This document shows, piece by piece, positions 8,461 to 14,810 of a stretch of 15,011 nucleotides of DNA. The notes below the pieces were generated by a model. That model worked only from the letters and a program-made list of their open reading frames with translations. It ran no database searches and was not told the origin of the DNA. Numbering within the stretch: position 1 is the first letter of the stretch; each line of letters opens with the position of its first letter. Made by a program: the position numbers and the translations under genes. The DNA is from Candidatus Desulfofervidaceae bacterium (lineage in GTDB: Bacteria > Desulfobacterota > Desulfofervidia > Desulfofervidales > Desulfofervidaceae), in NCBI GenBank assembly GCA_021160485.1, contig JAGHCL010000042.1:1-15011 (forward strand), given 5' to 3'.

Positions 8461-9105
8461 ATGAAGCGGCCTTTGTTGCAAATTGCCCTTGACCTTTTGG
8501 ATGCTAAAAGGGCTTTGGAAATTGCAGATATGGTAGCCCCATTAGTGGAGATTCTTGAAGTGGGGACTCCTCTCTTAAAAGCAGTGGGAGTAAATATTGT
8601 TACCACATTAAAAGAACGCTATCCCGAAAAACTTATTCTGGCAGATACAAAAACCATGGACGTGGGTGCCGTAGAAGCAGAATTGGTCTTTAAAGCTGGA
8701 GCAGACATAATGACTGTTTGTGCCGCCGCCCCTTTAGAAACAATTAAAGCAGCTATTGACAAGACAAGAACAATGGGAAAACAGCTTGTTGTGGATTTTA
8801 TCGGAATAGAAGATAAAGTCCAACGGGCAACAGCAATAGCACCTTTATCTCCTGACTATTTCAGTCTACATACAGCTATTGATGTCCAACGAACCCAGGG
8901 TAAATCTTTCCAGGAACTGGGTGTCTTCAAAGAAAAATTTTCTACTCCTCTTTGTGTTGCTGGAGGGATTAGTCCAGAGGATATTCCTGTATTAATTCCC
9001 TATGCACCAGCCATTATCGTCGTAGGTGGTTTTGTTACCAAGGCCGCTGATCCTCAAAGGGCTGTGATGACTTTAAAAGAGGAGATAGACCATGCACTAT
9101 CGTAA
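8461..9105 (+). CDS. hxlA: 3-hexulose-6-phosphate synthase
   Basis: An aldolase of the ribulose monophosphate pathway: it joins formaldehyde and ribulose 5-phosphate to give D-arabino-3-hexulose 6-phosphate, or runs in reverse. It belongs to the orotidine-5'-phosphate decarboxylase fold family. Visible hallmarks are Asp11 in IALDLLD, Glu33 in ILEVGTPL, the DxKxxD motif as Asp62-Lys64-Asp67 in ADTKTMD, then KAGADIMTV, LHTAIDVQ and the phosphate loop VAGGISPED with VVGGFV. At 214 residues it is full length for the single-domain enzyme and is not the fused Hps-Phi form. OMP decarboxylase (pyrF) and KGPDC (ulaD) share the fold, but the TKTMD motif and the hxlB neighbour settle the call. It overlaps hxlB by 14 bases. 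Confidence 0.93.
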   Translation: MKRPLLQIALDLLDAKRALEIADMVAPLVEILEVGTPLLKAVGVNIVTTLKERYPEKLILADTKTMDVGAVEAELVFKAGADIMTVCAAAPLETIKAAIDKTRTMGKQLVVDFIGIEDKVQRATAIAPLSPDYFSLHTAIDVQRTQGKSFQELGVFKEKFSTPLCVAGGISPEDIPVLIPYAPAIIVVGGFVTKAADPQRAVMTLKEEIDHALS

Positions 9106-9655
9106 AATTTTACAGAAAATAACCGATATAACGGATCGAATTAATCCTGAAGAGTTTGCAAAGTTTGTGCAAACTGTCAAAGATGCTCCTCGTATCTATG
9201 TGGTTGGTGCAGGTAGGTCTGGACTTGTGGCCAAGGCCTTTGCGATGCGTCTGGTCCACCTTGGAATCAAAGTTTTTGCTGTCGGTGAAACGGTTACCCC
9301 TGCTTTAAGAGAAGGAGATATTCTTCTGGCAGTCTCGGGTTCGGGAAGAACAGCTCTTGTCATAGAAACAGCCAAGGCTGCCAAGGCATTAAAGGGTAAG
9401 GTGATAGCTATAACCAGCAATCCAGATTCGCCTTTAGCACAGCTAGCAGATTTGGTTGTGGTTATTCCTTCTAAAGCCCGTCCTAAACAATATTCCCATT
9501 ACGAAGTTGGTGAATTGATGGGATCTTCGTTGACACCTTTGGGCACCTTGTTTGAAGTTTCTACCCTTATTTTTTTTGAAGCCTGTGTGGCTGAGCTGAT
9601 GCGGCAGCTGGGTGTTAGAGAAGAAGAAATGAGAAAGGTGCATGCCAATATATGA
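9092..9655 (+). CDS. hxlB: 6-phospho-3-hexuloisomerase
   Basis: A SIS-domain isomerase that converts D-arabino-3-hexulose 6-phosphate to fructose 6-phosphate, the second step of the ribulose monophosphate pathway. The 187 residues match the family length. Motifs in order are VVGAGRSGLVAKAFAMRL (residues 37-54), VGETVTPALREGD (64-76), the sugar-phosphate loop SGSGRT (82-87), ITSNPDSPLA (107-116), and SSLTPLGTLFE ending in Glu155. The ATG lies inside the end of hxlA, preceded by GAGGAG with a 7-base spacer, so the two are made together. Its stop forms an ATGA overlap with the unknown gene downstream. Confidence 0.94.
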   Translation: MHYRKILQKITDITDRINPEEFAKFVQTVKDAPRIYVVGAGRSGLVAKAFAMRLVHLGIKVFAVGETVTPALREGDILLAVSGSGRTALVIETAKAAKALKGKVIAITSNPDSPLAQLADLVVVIPSKARPKQYSHYEVGELMGSSLTPLGTLFEVSTLIFFEACVAELMRQLGVREEEMRKVHANI

Positions 9656-10515
9656 TGGGAGATAAAGAAGCAAGTCTGGCAAATTTGATAAAAGGTCTGG
9701 AACGGACGGGTACAGCCTGCCAAAGGCTGGCCCTTGCCTTAAAAAATTATAAAAAGGCTACTTTAAAGGAAGTATCCCCTTTCGCCTTAGAGGGTTTTTT
9801 AAAAGAAGCAATTCAGCAATACAAAAGAGCCCAAAACCTGACGTCTATTTTGGAAGAGTCCCAGAATTTTTTGAACCAGGTTCAGGGAGAAATAGCCGGG
9901 CAGAAAGAGGCATATAAGACTAGACTGGGTAGTATGTTGGCAGCGGAGTTGCCAGAAATAAAAATAGTTGGACAATTGCCTAGGCTAAAAGTAGGATTAT
10001 TTACTCTGGAGTTTCTTCTGGCGAAAAATGAAGTAAAAATCTGGTATGGTCCCCAATATGAACTTGTACAAAAGGTTAATCTGACAAAAGCCGATCTAGC
10101 TTCTACCCTTAAAGAGCTTCACAAGAAACTGGACAGTGAAGGGCAAAAGGGAGAAGTGCTGGTGAGTTCACTCTGGCAGGCTTACAAACGGATTTTGGCC
10201 GAAAGAGAACTCAACTTGGGAACACCTGTATCTATAAAAGATATTTTTCCCTATCTGATATGGCTCCAACAAAAAGATGATTTTTGGCTTCATCCTAAAC
10301 GTAACCGATTTAAAGAATACTCCCGTATGCAATTAAGCTTTGATCTTTTTCGAACTCCCCAACGGACTTATAAAGATTATGAGTTTCGTCTTATCATTGC
10401 CAGTCGGGAACAAACAAGAAATAAGGCAGATTTTCTCTGGGTGCCGGTGAACTGGCAAGGGGAGGGCTATTGTTTTGCTGCTATTAGTTTTAAAAAAATA
10501 AATAATTTAAAATAA
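9652..10515 (+). CDS. unrecognised 287-residue protein coupled to hxlAB
   Basis: I do not recognise this protein. It has no signal peptide or membrane segment. About the first 115 residues look helical and rich in Gln, Lys and Glu, with coiled-coil character. A compact mixed region then begins with LPRLKVGLFTLEFLL and WYGPQYELV, followed by a charged helix (about 145-165). The C-terminal third is rich in aromatic and basic residues (FWLHPKRNRFKEYSRMQ, then FRTPQRTYKDYEFRL, then FLWVPVNWQGEGY) and looks beta-rich. The basic patches could suit nucleic-acid or protein binding, but that is speculation. The start is ATG at 9652, overlapping the hxlB stop as ATGA; a second ATG at 9655 is possible. 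Base composition matches the neighbours and the frame is clean over 860 bases, so it is a real gene. The coupling suggests co-expression with hxlAB, not necessarily a shared pathway. Confidence 0.8.
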   Translation: MMGDKEASLANLIKGLERTGTACQRLALALKNYKKATLKEVSPFALEGFLKEAIQQYKRAQNLTSILEESQNFLNQVQGEIAGQKEAYKTRLGSMLAAELPEIKIVGQLPRLKVGLFTLEFLLAKNEVKIWYGPQYELVQKVNLTKADLASTLKELHKKLDSEGQKGEVLVSSLWQAYKRILAERELNLGTPVSIKDIFPYLIWLQQKDDFWLHPKRNRFKEYSRMQLSFDLFRTPQRTYKDYEFRLIIASREQTRNKADFLWVPVNWQGEGYCFAAISFKKINNLK

Positions 10516-10639
10516 CTCTGATATAGTATTTAACACTTGTCCTTCGTCTGTAGTTGTAACTTGAAGATACATTTGCACTTTTACTGTTAAGAAAACTTGA
10601 TCGCTGAAGCAAGCTGGGTTAAAAAAAACCAATAGTTGA

Positions 10640-10799
10640 TCACAAGTTAAAGGCCCTTGCGTGAAGTATGCTTACGCAGTATTTGGCCGCTATGACCTGG
10701 TGGCCATGGTAGAGGGAGAAAGTATTGAGTATTGTAGAAGATATCGGTTCTATTGACGGTGTTGCTAATACAGAAACGTTAATTAAAGCAGCTATATGA
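10640..10799 (+). pseudogene. frameshifted remnant of an Lrp/AsnC ligand-binding (RAM) domain
   Basis: Translating from 10661 gives VKYAYAVFGRYDLVAMV and then EGESIE, which matches the core of the RAM (regulation of amino-acid metabolism) domain of Lrp/AsnC proteins. That frame hits TGA at 10754-10756. Switching frame by one base at about 10730 gives IVEDIGSIDGV and then ANTETLIKAAI, the expected C-terminal half, ending in TGA at 10797-10799. The join is about five residues shorter than in intact family members, which fits a deletion of roughly 14 bases. The first strand and helix of the domain are missing or unrecognisable, with in-frame stops at 10637 and 10598 and no start codon. The terminal TGA overlaps the next gene's ATG (ATGA), as expected for a former operon partner. 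A sequencing error could explain the frameshift, but not the missing N-terminus. Confidence 0.75.
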
Positions 10800-11746
10800 A
10801 GGTCCTGGTCTTTGGGTTAGGTGCTTTGGGACACGTATTTGCGGCATTTTTGCAAAAAGCAGGTCATGAGGTTACAGGTGTCGGGCGTTCCTACATAGTT
10901 GACAAGGTGCGTCAGGATGGTATTTCTGTCACTGGCATCTGGGGAGAACATCGGGTCAAACTAAGTGGTGCATATACGAGTGTTGCTGAAGTTCCAACAG
11001 AAAACTATGGAATTATTATTCTTGCAGTTAAATCTTATGATACTCAAGCAGCAGTAGAAAGTCTTAAGCCTCTGGTTGGTCCGGAAACAGTGGTTATATG
11101 TGCTCAAAACGGTTACGGTAATTATGAAACAGCAGCAGAAATTTTGGGTAGCAATCACGTTTCCTTGGCCCGAGTGATCTTTGGAGCAGAATTGATGGGG
11201 CCAGGGGAGGTTAAGGTTACGGTTTGTGCCGATGATGTGATCTTGGGCTCTCCAAAGGGAGATGTTCCGCAATCCCGTTTGGAAGAAATTGCCAATCTCT
11301 TTACCCAGGCTGGTATTCCTACTCGGTTTTCCTCAAATATTGTTTCATATTTGTGGGACAAGATTTTATATAATTGTGCCCTAAATGCACTTGGGGCCAT
11401 TCTAGAAGTCAACTATGGCCTTCTCGGAAAAACTCTTCCGTTAAAGACAATTATGGATGAAATTATTAAAGAAATTTTTATTGTTGCCAGGGCATATAAT
11501 ATTCCTCTGTTTTGGCCATCAGCCGAGGCTTATATAGAACACTTCTATACCAAACTTCTTCCACCAACTCAGGCGCATCGTCCCTCTATGTTACAAGACA
11601 TTCAAAGAGGGAAAAAGACGGAGATAGACGCCTTAAATGGTGCGATTGTCAAATTGGGGAAAGCTGCAGGTATAGATACGCCGGTTAATTTGACTATTAC
11701 ACGTCTTATCAAAGGAAAGGAGCAGATATGCAGAAAAAAGAATTAG
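10796..11746 (+). CDS. panE: 2-dehydropantoate 2-reductase (ketopantoate reductase family)
   Basis: An NADPH-dependent reductase of the PanE/ApbA family, which makes pantoate for coenzyme A synthesis. The N-terminal Rossmann motif is G7-L-G-A-L-G12 (GxGxxG) in VFGLGALGHVF, followed by the strand ending VGR. The substrate domain shows Lys189 in WDKILYNCALNALGA, the equivalent of the catalytic lysine, and Glu276 in KKTEIDALNG, the conserved glutamate, preceded by PSMLQDIQRG. At 316 residues it has the family length. The ATG at 10796 sits in the ATGA overlap with the RAM-domain remnant. It has no strong ribosome site of its own, so it may once have depended on coupling. The family includes members with other 2-oxoacid substrates, so panE is probable but not certain. 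Confidence 0.85.
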   Translation: MKVLVFGLGALGHVFAAFLQKAGHEVTGVGRSYIVDKVRQDGISVTGIWGEHRVKLSGAYTSVAEVPTENYGIIILAVKSYDTQAAVESLKPLVGPETVVICAQNGYGNYETAAEILGSNHVSLARVIFGAELMGPGEVKVTVCADDVILGSPKGDVPQSRLEEIANLFTQAGIPTRFSSNIVSYLWDKILYNCALNALGAILEVNYGLLGKTLPLKTIMDEIIKEIFIVARAYNIPLFWPSAEAYIEHFYTKLLPPTQAHRPSMLQDIQRGKKTEIDALNGAIVKLGKAAGIDTPVNLTITRLIKGKEQICRKKN

Positions 11747-12240
11747 TTTTAAGCCGGACTCAGATTGAAGAGCGAGTCAAAGAATTGGCGGAAGAAATCA
11801 CAGAGGATTATAAAGGTCGTTCCCCTATCCTTATTGGAATTTTAAAAGGGGCCTTTATCTTCTTGGCCGATCTGGCACGTCAAATAAAGTTGCCTGTAAA
11901 GATAGACTTTGTGCGTCTGGTGAGTTATGGAGAAAAAGACTACAGTGATGGTAATGTGCGTTTGACAAAAGATGTGGAATTGCCTATCAAAGGAGAAGAC
12001 ATAATTGTTGTAGAAGATATTGTGGATTCAGGATATACTATTGCCTTTTTATTAAAACATTTGGCCCGAAGAGAACCGGCTTCTTTGAAAGTATGTGCTT
12101 TAATAGACAAATCCGAGCGTCGTGAAATAGAAGTCAAAATAGATTATGTCGGTTTCAAAGCCAGCGGGTTTCTTGTTGGCTATGGATTAGATTTTAATGA
12201 GCAATATAGGTGTTTACCAGAGATATATACATTGGATTAA
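11728..12240 (+). CDS. hpt: hypoxanthine phosphoribosyltransferase
   Basis: A purine-salvage enzyme that adds phosphoribose from PRPP to hypoxanthine or guanine. The PRPP-binding signature VVEDIVDSG is at residues 94-102, with the acidic pair Glu96-Asp97 and Asp100-Ser101. Upstream are ILIGILKGAFIFLADLAR (the PPi loop region) and VRLVSYG. Downstream are the purine-binding Lys in ALIDKSERR, and VGYGLDFNEQYR near the end. At 170 residues it is full length for the short bacterial form. The ATG lies 19 bases inside the end of panE, preceded by AAGGAG with a 5-base spacer, a strong site that fixes the start. It is the last gene of the middle operon. The 97-base gap after it shows no convincing terminator. 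Confidence 0.95.
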   Translation: MQKKELVLSRTQIEERVKELAEEITEDYKGRSPILIGILKGAFIFLADLARQIKLPVKIDFVRLVSYGEKDYSDGNVRLTKDVELPIKGEDIIVVEDIVDSGYTIAFLLKHLARREPASLKVCALIDKSERREIEVKIDYVGFKASGFLVGYGLDFNEQYRCLPEIYTLD

Positions 12241-12337
12241 GCGTTTAAGTGTTGATGCGTTTATAACATTTGTTAAAGTAACCCAACAAAGCTGGCGGAT
12301 ATTTGTTAAATGATAGTGCAGAATACAGATTTACGTA

Positions 12338-12982
12338 TTACGAGTGAGTTACTAACCTTCTAGCTTTACTGTTTAGATAAAACAGGTATTGTTCTAAATA
12401 AAGGCGGGCTTTTTCAAACTCTTCATCTGTTAATTTTTTAGGTAGATACAAGGGTTCTCCATAAACAACTCCCATCTTGGTAAAAGGGAGGGGAATTTCC
12501 ATTCTATCCCAGGTGAACAGTTTGAGGCTATTTTTATAGGCAAAACCTACTGCAACTACAGGATAACCTGACCGCATGGCAAGGTAAAGGATGCCTCCCT
12601 GAACCTTCCGCGCTGGACCACGTGAACCATCAACAGCTAAACCGACATTATAGCCCTGTTTAAGTATCTTAAGCAGATTTTTTAAAGCAGCGATCCCACC
12701 TCTGTGTCTAGAGCCTCTTACCACCTCAAAGCCAAGTTTTTTAAATACAGGGGTGATTAGTTCTCCATCCCGACTGCGGCTTACCATTGTGGCCATTTTC
12801 TGATCCTGACCTAAATAGAGGAATGCCGGCAGGATACTATGCCAGCCAGCATAAATCATTTGTGACTTGGGCAAAGGGGCTTCATGCCTTACCTGTATAT
12901 GACATGATGAAAATAAAAGTCGCAATAGAGAAGGGGAAATGGAAATGACTGTTTTGTGTAAAAAAGTATCTTCTGCCAACAT
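12338..12982 (-). CDS. DUF374 lysophospholipid acyltransferase family protein
   Basis: A membrane-associated acyltransferase of the DUF374 branch of the LPLAT superfamily, 214 residues. Family marks are Trp47-His48 in YAGWHSILPAF, SRSRDGELI (68-76) in the place of the usual HX4D context, RGSRHRGG (89-96), and VDGSRGPARKVQGG (117-130) followed by ILYLA. The first 30 residues are hydrophobic and probably amphipathic. In epsilonproteobacteria a DUF374 enzyme (LpxJ) adds a late acyl chain to lipid A, and a similar role in a Gram-negative host without LpxL is plausible here but is inferred. The ATG (reverse strand at 12982) has AAGGAAG about 24 bases upstream, too far for a good ribosome site. A poor promoter (TTGCCA, 17 bases, TAAATT) would give an almost leaderless message. 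It is divergent from the tRNA and convergent with hpt. Confidence 0.88.
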   Translation of the reverse strand: MLAEDTFLHKTVISISPSLLRLLFSSCHIQVRHEAPLPKSQMIYAGWHSILPAFLYLGQDQKMATMVSRSRDGELITPVFKKLGFEVVRGSRHRGGIAALKNLLKILKQGYNVGLAVDGSRGPARKVQGGILYLAMRSGYPVVAVGFAYKNSLKLFTWDRMEIPLPFTKMGVVYGEPLYLPKKLTDEEFEKARLYLEQYLFYLNSKARRLVTHS

Positions 12983-13021
12983 TGAATGGTAATTTAAACT
13001 TTTTCTTCCTTTGTGGCAAGG

Positions 13022-13049
13022 TTGACAAAGGGTAGTTTCGTTGTATTAT
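13022..13049 (+). promoter_or_regulatory. sigma-70-type promoter of the tRNA gene
   Basis: A perfect -35 TTGACA at 13022-13027 and a 16-base spacer to TATTAT at 13044-13049 (5 of 6 to consensus). Transcription would begin around 13056, a few bases before the tRNA 5' end. This is the clearest promoter in the window. Confidence 0.8.
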
Positions 13050-13058
13050 TATGAAGCA

Positions 13059-13134
13059 GGGCCCATAGCTCAGTTGGCAGAGCCACCGGCTCATAACCGG
13101 AAGGTCCCAGGTTCAACTCCTGGTGGGCCCACCA
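13059..13134 (+). tRNA. tRNA with CAT anticodon (elongator Met or Ile2)
   Basis: A complete 76-base cloverleaf with CCA encoded. The acceptor stem is GGGCCCA paired with TGGGCCC, discriminator A, then CCA. The D stem is GCTC/GAGC, the anticodon stem ACCGG/CCGGA with the loop CTCATAA (anticodon CAT), and the T stem CCAGG/CCTGG with the loop TTCAACT. The pair at the top of the anticodon stem (27-43) is A-A, a mismatch. Initiator features (three G-C pairs closing the anticodon loop, unpaired position 1) are absent, so this is an elongator-type tRNA. C4-G69 and C5-G68 in the acceptor stem are features known to favour TilS, so tRNA-Ile2 (lysidine-modified, reading AUA) is as likely as tRNA-Met. 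Confidence 0.96.
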
Positions 13135-13202
13135 GTAGAAAGATGGTGCTGTTAAACTTAAAAATACTGAATTTTTTACAAAGGTTACTCAAGGGAGTTC
13201 AC

Positions 13203-13236
13203 AAAGGTGCGTTTTAAAAACGCACCTTTTTATTTT
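13203..13236 (+). terminator. intrinsic terminator downstream of the tRNA
   Basis: AAAGGTGCGTTTT (13203-13215) and AAAACGCACCTTT (13217-13229) are a perfect inverted repeat. The stable part is AAAGGTGCG/CGCACCTTT around a T/A-rich loop, running into a T-rich tail (TTTTTATTTT). It lies 70 bases after the tRNA and ends only about five bases before the next start codon. Confidence 0.85.
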
Positions 13237-13241
13237 GGGCA

Positions 13242-14030
13242 ATGAAAGTTAAGGAAATTATAGATTACTTAGAAGAGGTTATCCCACCGGATCTAGCAGA
13301 GCCATGGGATAATGTAGGTTTTCAATGTGGTGATGAAACAGCAGAAGTCCATAAAATCGTTATTGCTTTAGATCCTTCAGAAAAGGCCATTACTTATGCC
13401 ATCAATCAACAAGCACAACTGCTCGTTACCCACCATCCTCTAATTTTCTCACCCCTAAAAAAGATTACTTCTTCTGATCCAGTTGCTCACTTGCTTATGA
13501 AGATGGTTAAACACCATCTTAATCTTATGGTTTTACATACAAATTTAGATAGTATTGCCGATGGTGTAAGTGCGGCCCTTTTAAACCAACTGGGATTTAA
13601 AATTCAGGGTGTTCTTCAGCCAAAGCGATTGCCTGGTACAGGCTTGGGATGTTGGGGAATGGCAAAAAAGACTTTAGCGGCTGAGGACTTTATCAATCTT
13701 GTTAAAACTAAGTTAGATTGTTCTTTTGTGCGTGTAATTGGCCAGTCTAATCAGATAAAAAAAGTAGGTGTTTGCGGTGGCAGCGGAGCGGATTTAATTC
13801 CTTTAGCAATAGAACAAGGTATTGATGCCTTTGTTTTAGGAGAGGTTAAATATCACCCGGCTCGACTTTTTGAGGATATGCCTATTTTGATTGTTGAAAT
13901 AGGACATTATGAATCAGAAAGGTTTGTTTTACCTATATTAAAAAAGAAAATAGAGCATTTTTTGAATAAAAAGGGTGAGAAGGTGGAACTTCTTATATTT
14001 GAAGAAGCTTCGCCATATAGAATAAAATAA
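13242..14030 (+). CDS. Nif3-like dinuclear metal-centre protein (YbgI/GTP cyclohydrolase I type 2 family)
   Basis: A member of the conserved Nif3/YbgI/DUF34 family of toroidal hexamers with two metals per subunit; the cellular role is unclear despite the database label GTP cyclohydrolase I type 2. Metal ligands are visible: His64-His65 in LVTHHPLIFSPLKK, Asp103 in LHTNLDSIADGV, and His222 with Glu224 or Glu226 in IGHYESERF. The conserved VGVCGGSGADLI and GEVKYHPAR are also present. At 262 residues it is the short form, without the PII-like insert of the ~370-residue proteins. The N-terminus MKVKEIIDYLEE is typical, so the ATG is right, yet no Shine-Dalgarno precedes it: the bases before it are the tail of an intrinsic terminator and TTGGGC. 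The zinc-ribbon gene follows after 36 bases. Confidence 0.93.
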   Translation: MKVKEIIDYLEEVIPPDLAEPWDNVGFQCGDETAEVHKIVIALDPSEKAITYAINQQAQLLVTHHPLIFSPLKKITSSDPVAHLLMKMVKHHLNLMVLHTNLDSIADGVSAALLNQLGFKIQGVLQPKRLPGTGLGCWGMAKKTLAAEDFINLVKTKLDCSFVRVIGQSNQIKKVGVCGGSGADLIPLAIEQGIDAFVLGEVKYHPARLFEDMPILIVEIGHYESERFVLPILKKKIEHFLNKKGEKVELLIFEEASPYRIK

Positions 14031-14052
14031 TTATAAGTAATATTAAAAACTT

Positions 14053-14062
14053 AAGGAGGTGA
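14053..14062 (+). promoter_or_regulatory. consensus Shine-Dalgarno that fixes a TTG start
   Basis: AAGGAGGTGA is a full match to the 16S rRNA 3' end. It sits four bases before a TTG at 14067, and there is no ATG or GTG nearby in the same frame. It decides the start of the zinc-ribbon gene. Confidence 0.85.
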
Positions 14063-14066
14063 AACC

Positions 14067-14810
14067 TTGCGAGAACAACTTTTAAATCTAATCAAATTAC
14101 AGGAGCTTGACCTTCAGATAACCCAGATTAGCCAGAAGATGGAAACTGAACCGGAGGCCTTGCTTACTTTAAAACAGGAGCTAGCTAAGGCCCAAGAGGA
14201 GTTGGCAGAGGCACAGAAGGAACTTGCGGAAAAAGAAAAAATAAAAAAGGATGCCGAGTGGGAGCTAGAGGAATGTGAAAATCGGATTAAGAAAAGCAAA
14301 CAGAAGATGTTGGAGGTTAAGACGAACAAGGAATATCAGGCTTTATTGACTGAAATAGACGAGTTGGAAAAGATGAGTTCAGAATGGGAGGAGAAAATAC
14401 TCGTTGCTTTAGAAGAAATAGAAAAGGCTAAAAAGAATGTAGCGGAGAGGGAGAAAAAAGTAAAAGAGTTGGAACAAAGATTGAGTGAAGCGAAGAAAAG
14501 ACTGGAAAGTGCCTTTACAAATCTTAAAAAAGAATTAGTTGAATTAAGAAAAAAACGGGAGGAGATGGTTCAAACTGTGCCGGAAGATTTGTTGAGGCGG
14601 TATGACTTTATCAGGGAACGGAGAAACGGACGGGCAGTGGTGGCTGTAGATGCAGAGGTATGTGAAGGTTGCAACATGCATATTCCTCCTCAGCAGTATA
14701 ACGAATTATTACGCTCCGATAAATTTATGACCTGTCCTACCTGTCAGCGAATCATCTATTGGAAAGGCATTTTAGAAAATAATGGCGAAACAGAAGCATC
14801 TGAAGAATAG
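14067..14810 (+). CDS. coiled-coil protein with C-terminal C4 zinc ribbon
   Basis: A 247-residue protein of the widespread bacterial C4-type zinc-ribbon family (zf-RING_7 type; Helicobacter FlgZ/HP0958 is a relative). Residues about 3-175 are almost entirely Glu/Lys/Leu-rich helices forming a long antiparallel coiled-coil hairpin. The turn probably lies around residues 85-110, in the stretch KTNKEYQALLTEIDELEK. The zinc ribbon has two CxxC knuckles: Cys199/Cys202 in VCEGCNMHIPP and Cys223/Cys226 in TCPTCQRIIYW. The function is not established in this lineage; suggested roles are in RNA or protein binding. The start is TTG with a perfect ribosome site. The end overlaps the RNase HI gene by 29 bases. 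An order of Nif3, zinc ribbon and RNase H is familiar to me from deltaproteobacterial genomes. Confidence 0.9.
   Translation: MREQLLNLIKLQELDLQITQISQKMETEPEALLTLKQELAKAQEELAEAQKELAEKEKIKKDAEWELEECENRIKKSKQKMLEVKTNKEYQALLTEIDELEKMSSEWEEKILVALEEIEKAKKNVAEREKKVKELEQRLSEAKKRLESAFTNLKKELVELRKKREEMVQTVPEDLLRRYDFIRERRNGRAVVAVDAEVCEGCNMHIPPQQYNELLRSDKFMTCPTCQRIIYWKGILENNGETEASEE

Noticed and set aside
10656..10680. Small hairpin GCGTGAAG-TATG-CTTACGC
   Set aside because: It has one bulge, no T tail and lies inside the RAM-domain remnant, so it is better explained as old coding sequence.
12241..12337. Direct repeats GCGTTTA (12241 and 12257) and ATTTGTTAAA (two copies), and a weak TTTGTT/AACAAA hairpin in the convergent gap
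   Set aside because: They are short, AT-rich and without a T tail or regular array; not distinguishable from chance and not a convincing bidirectional terminator.
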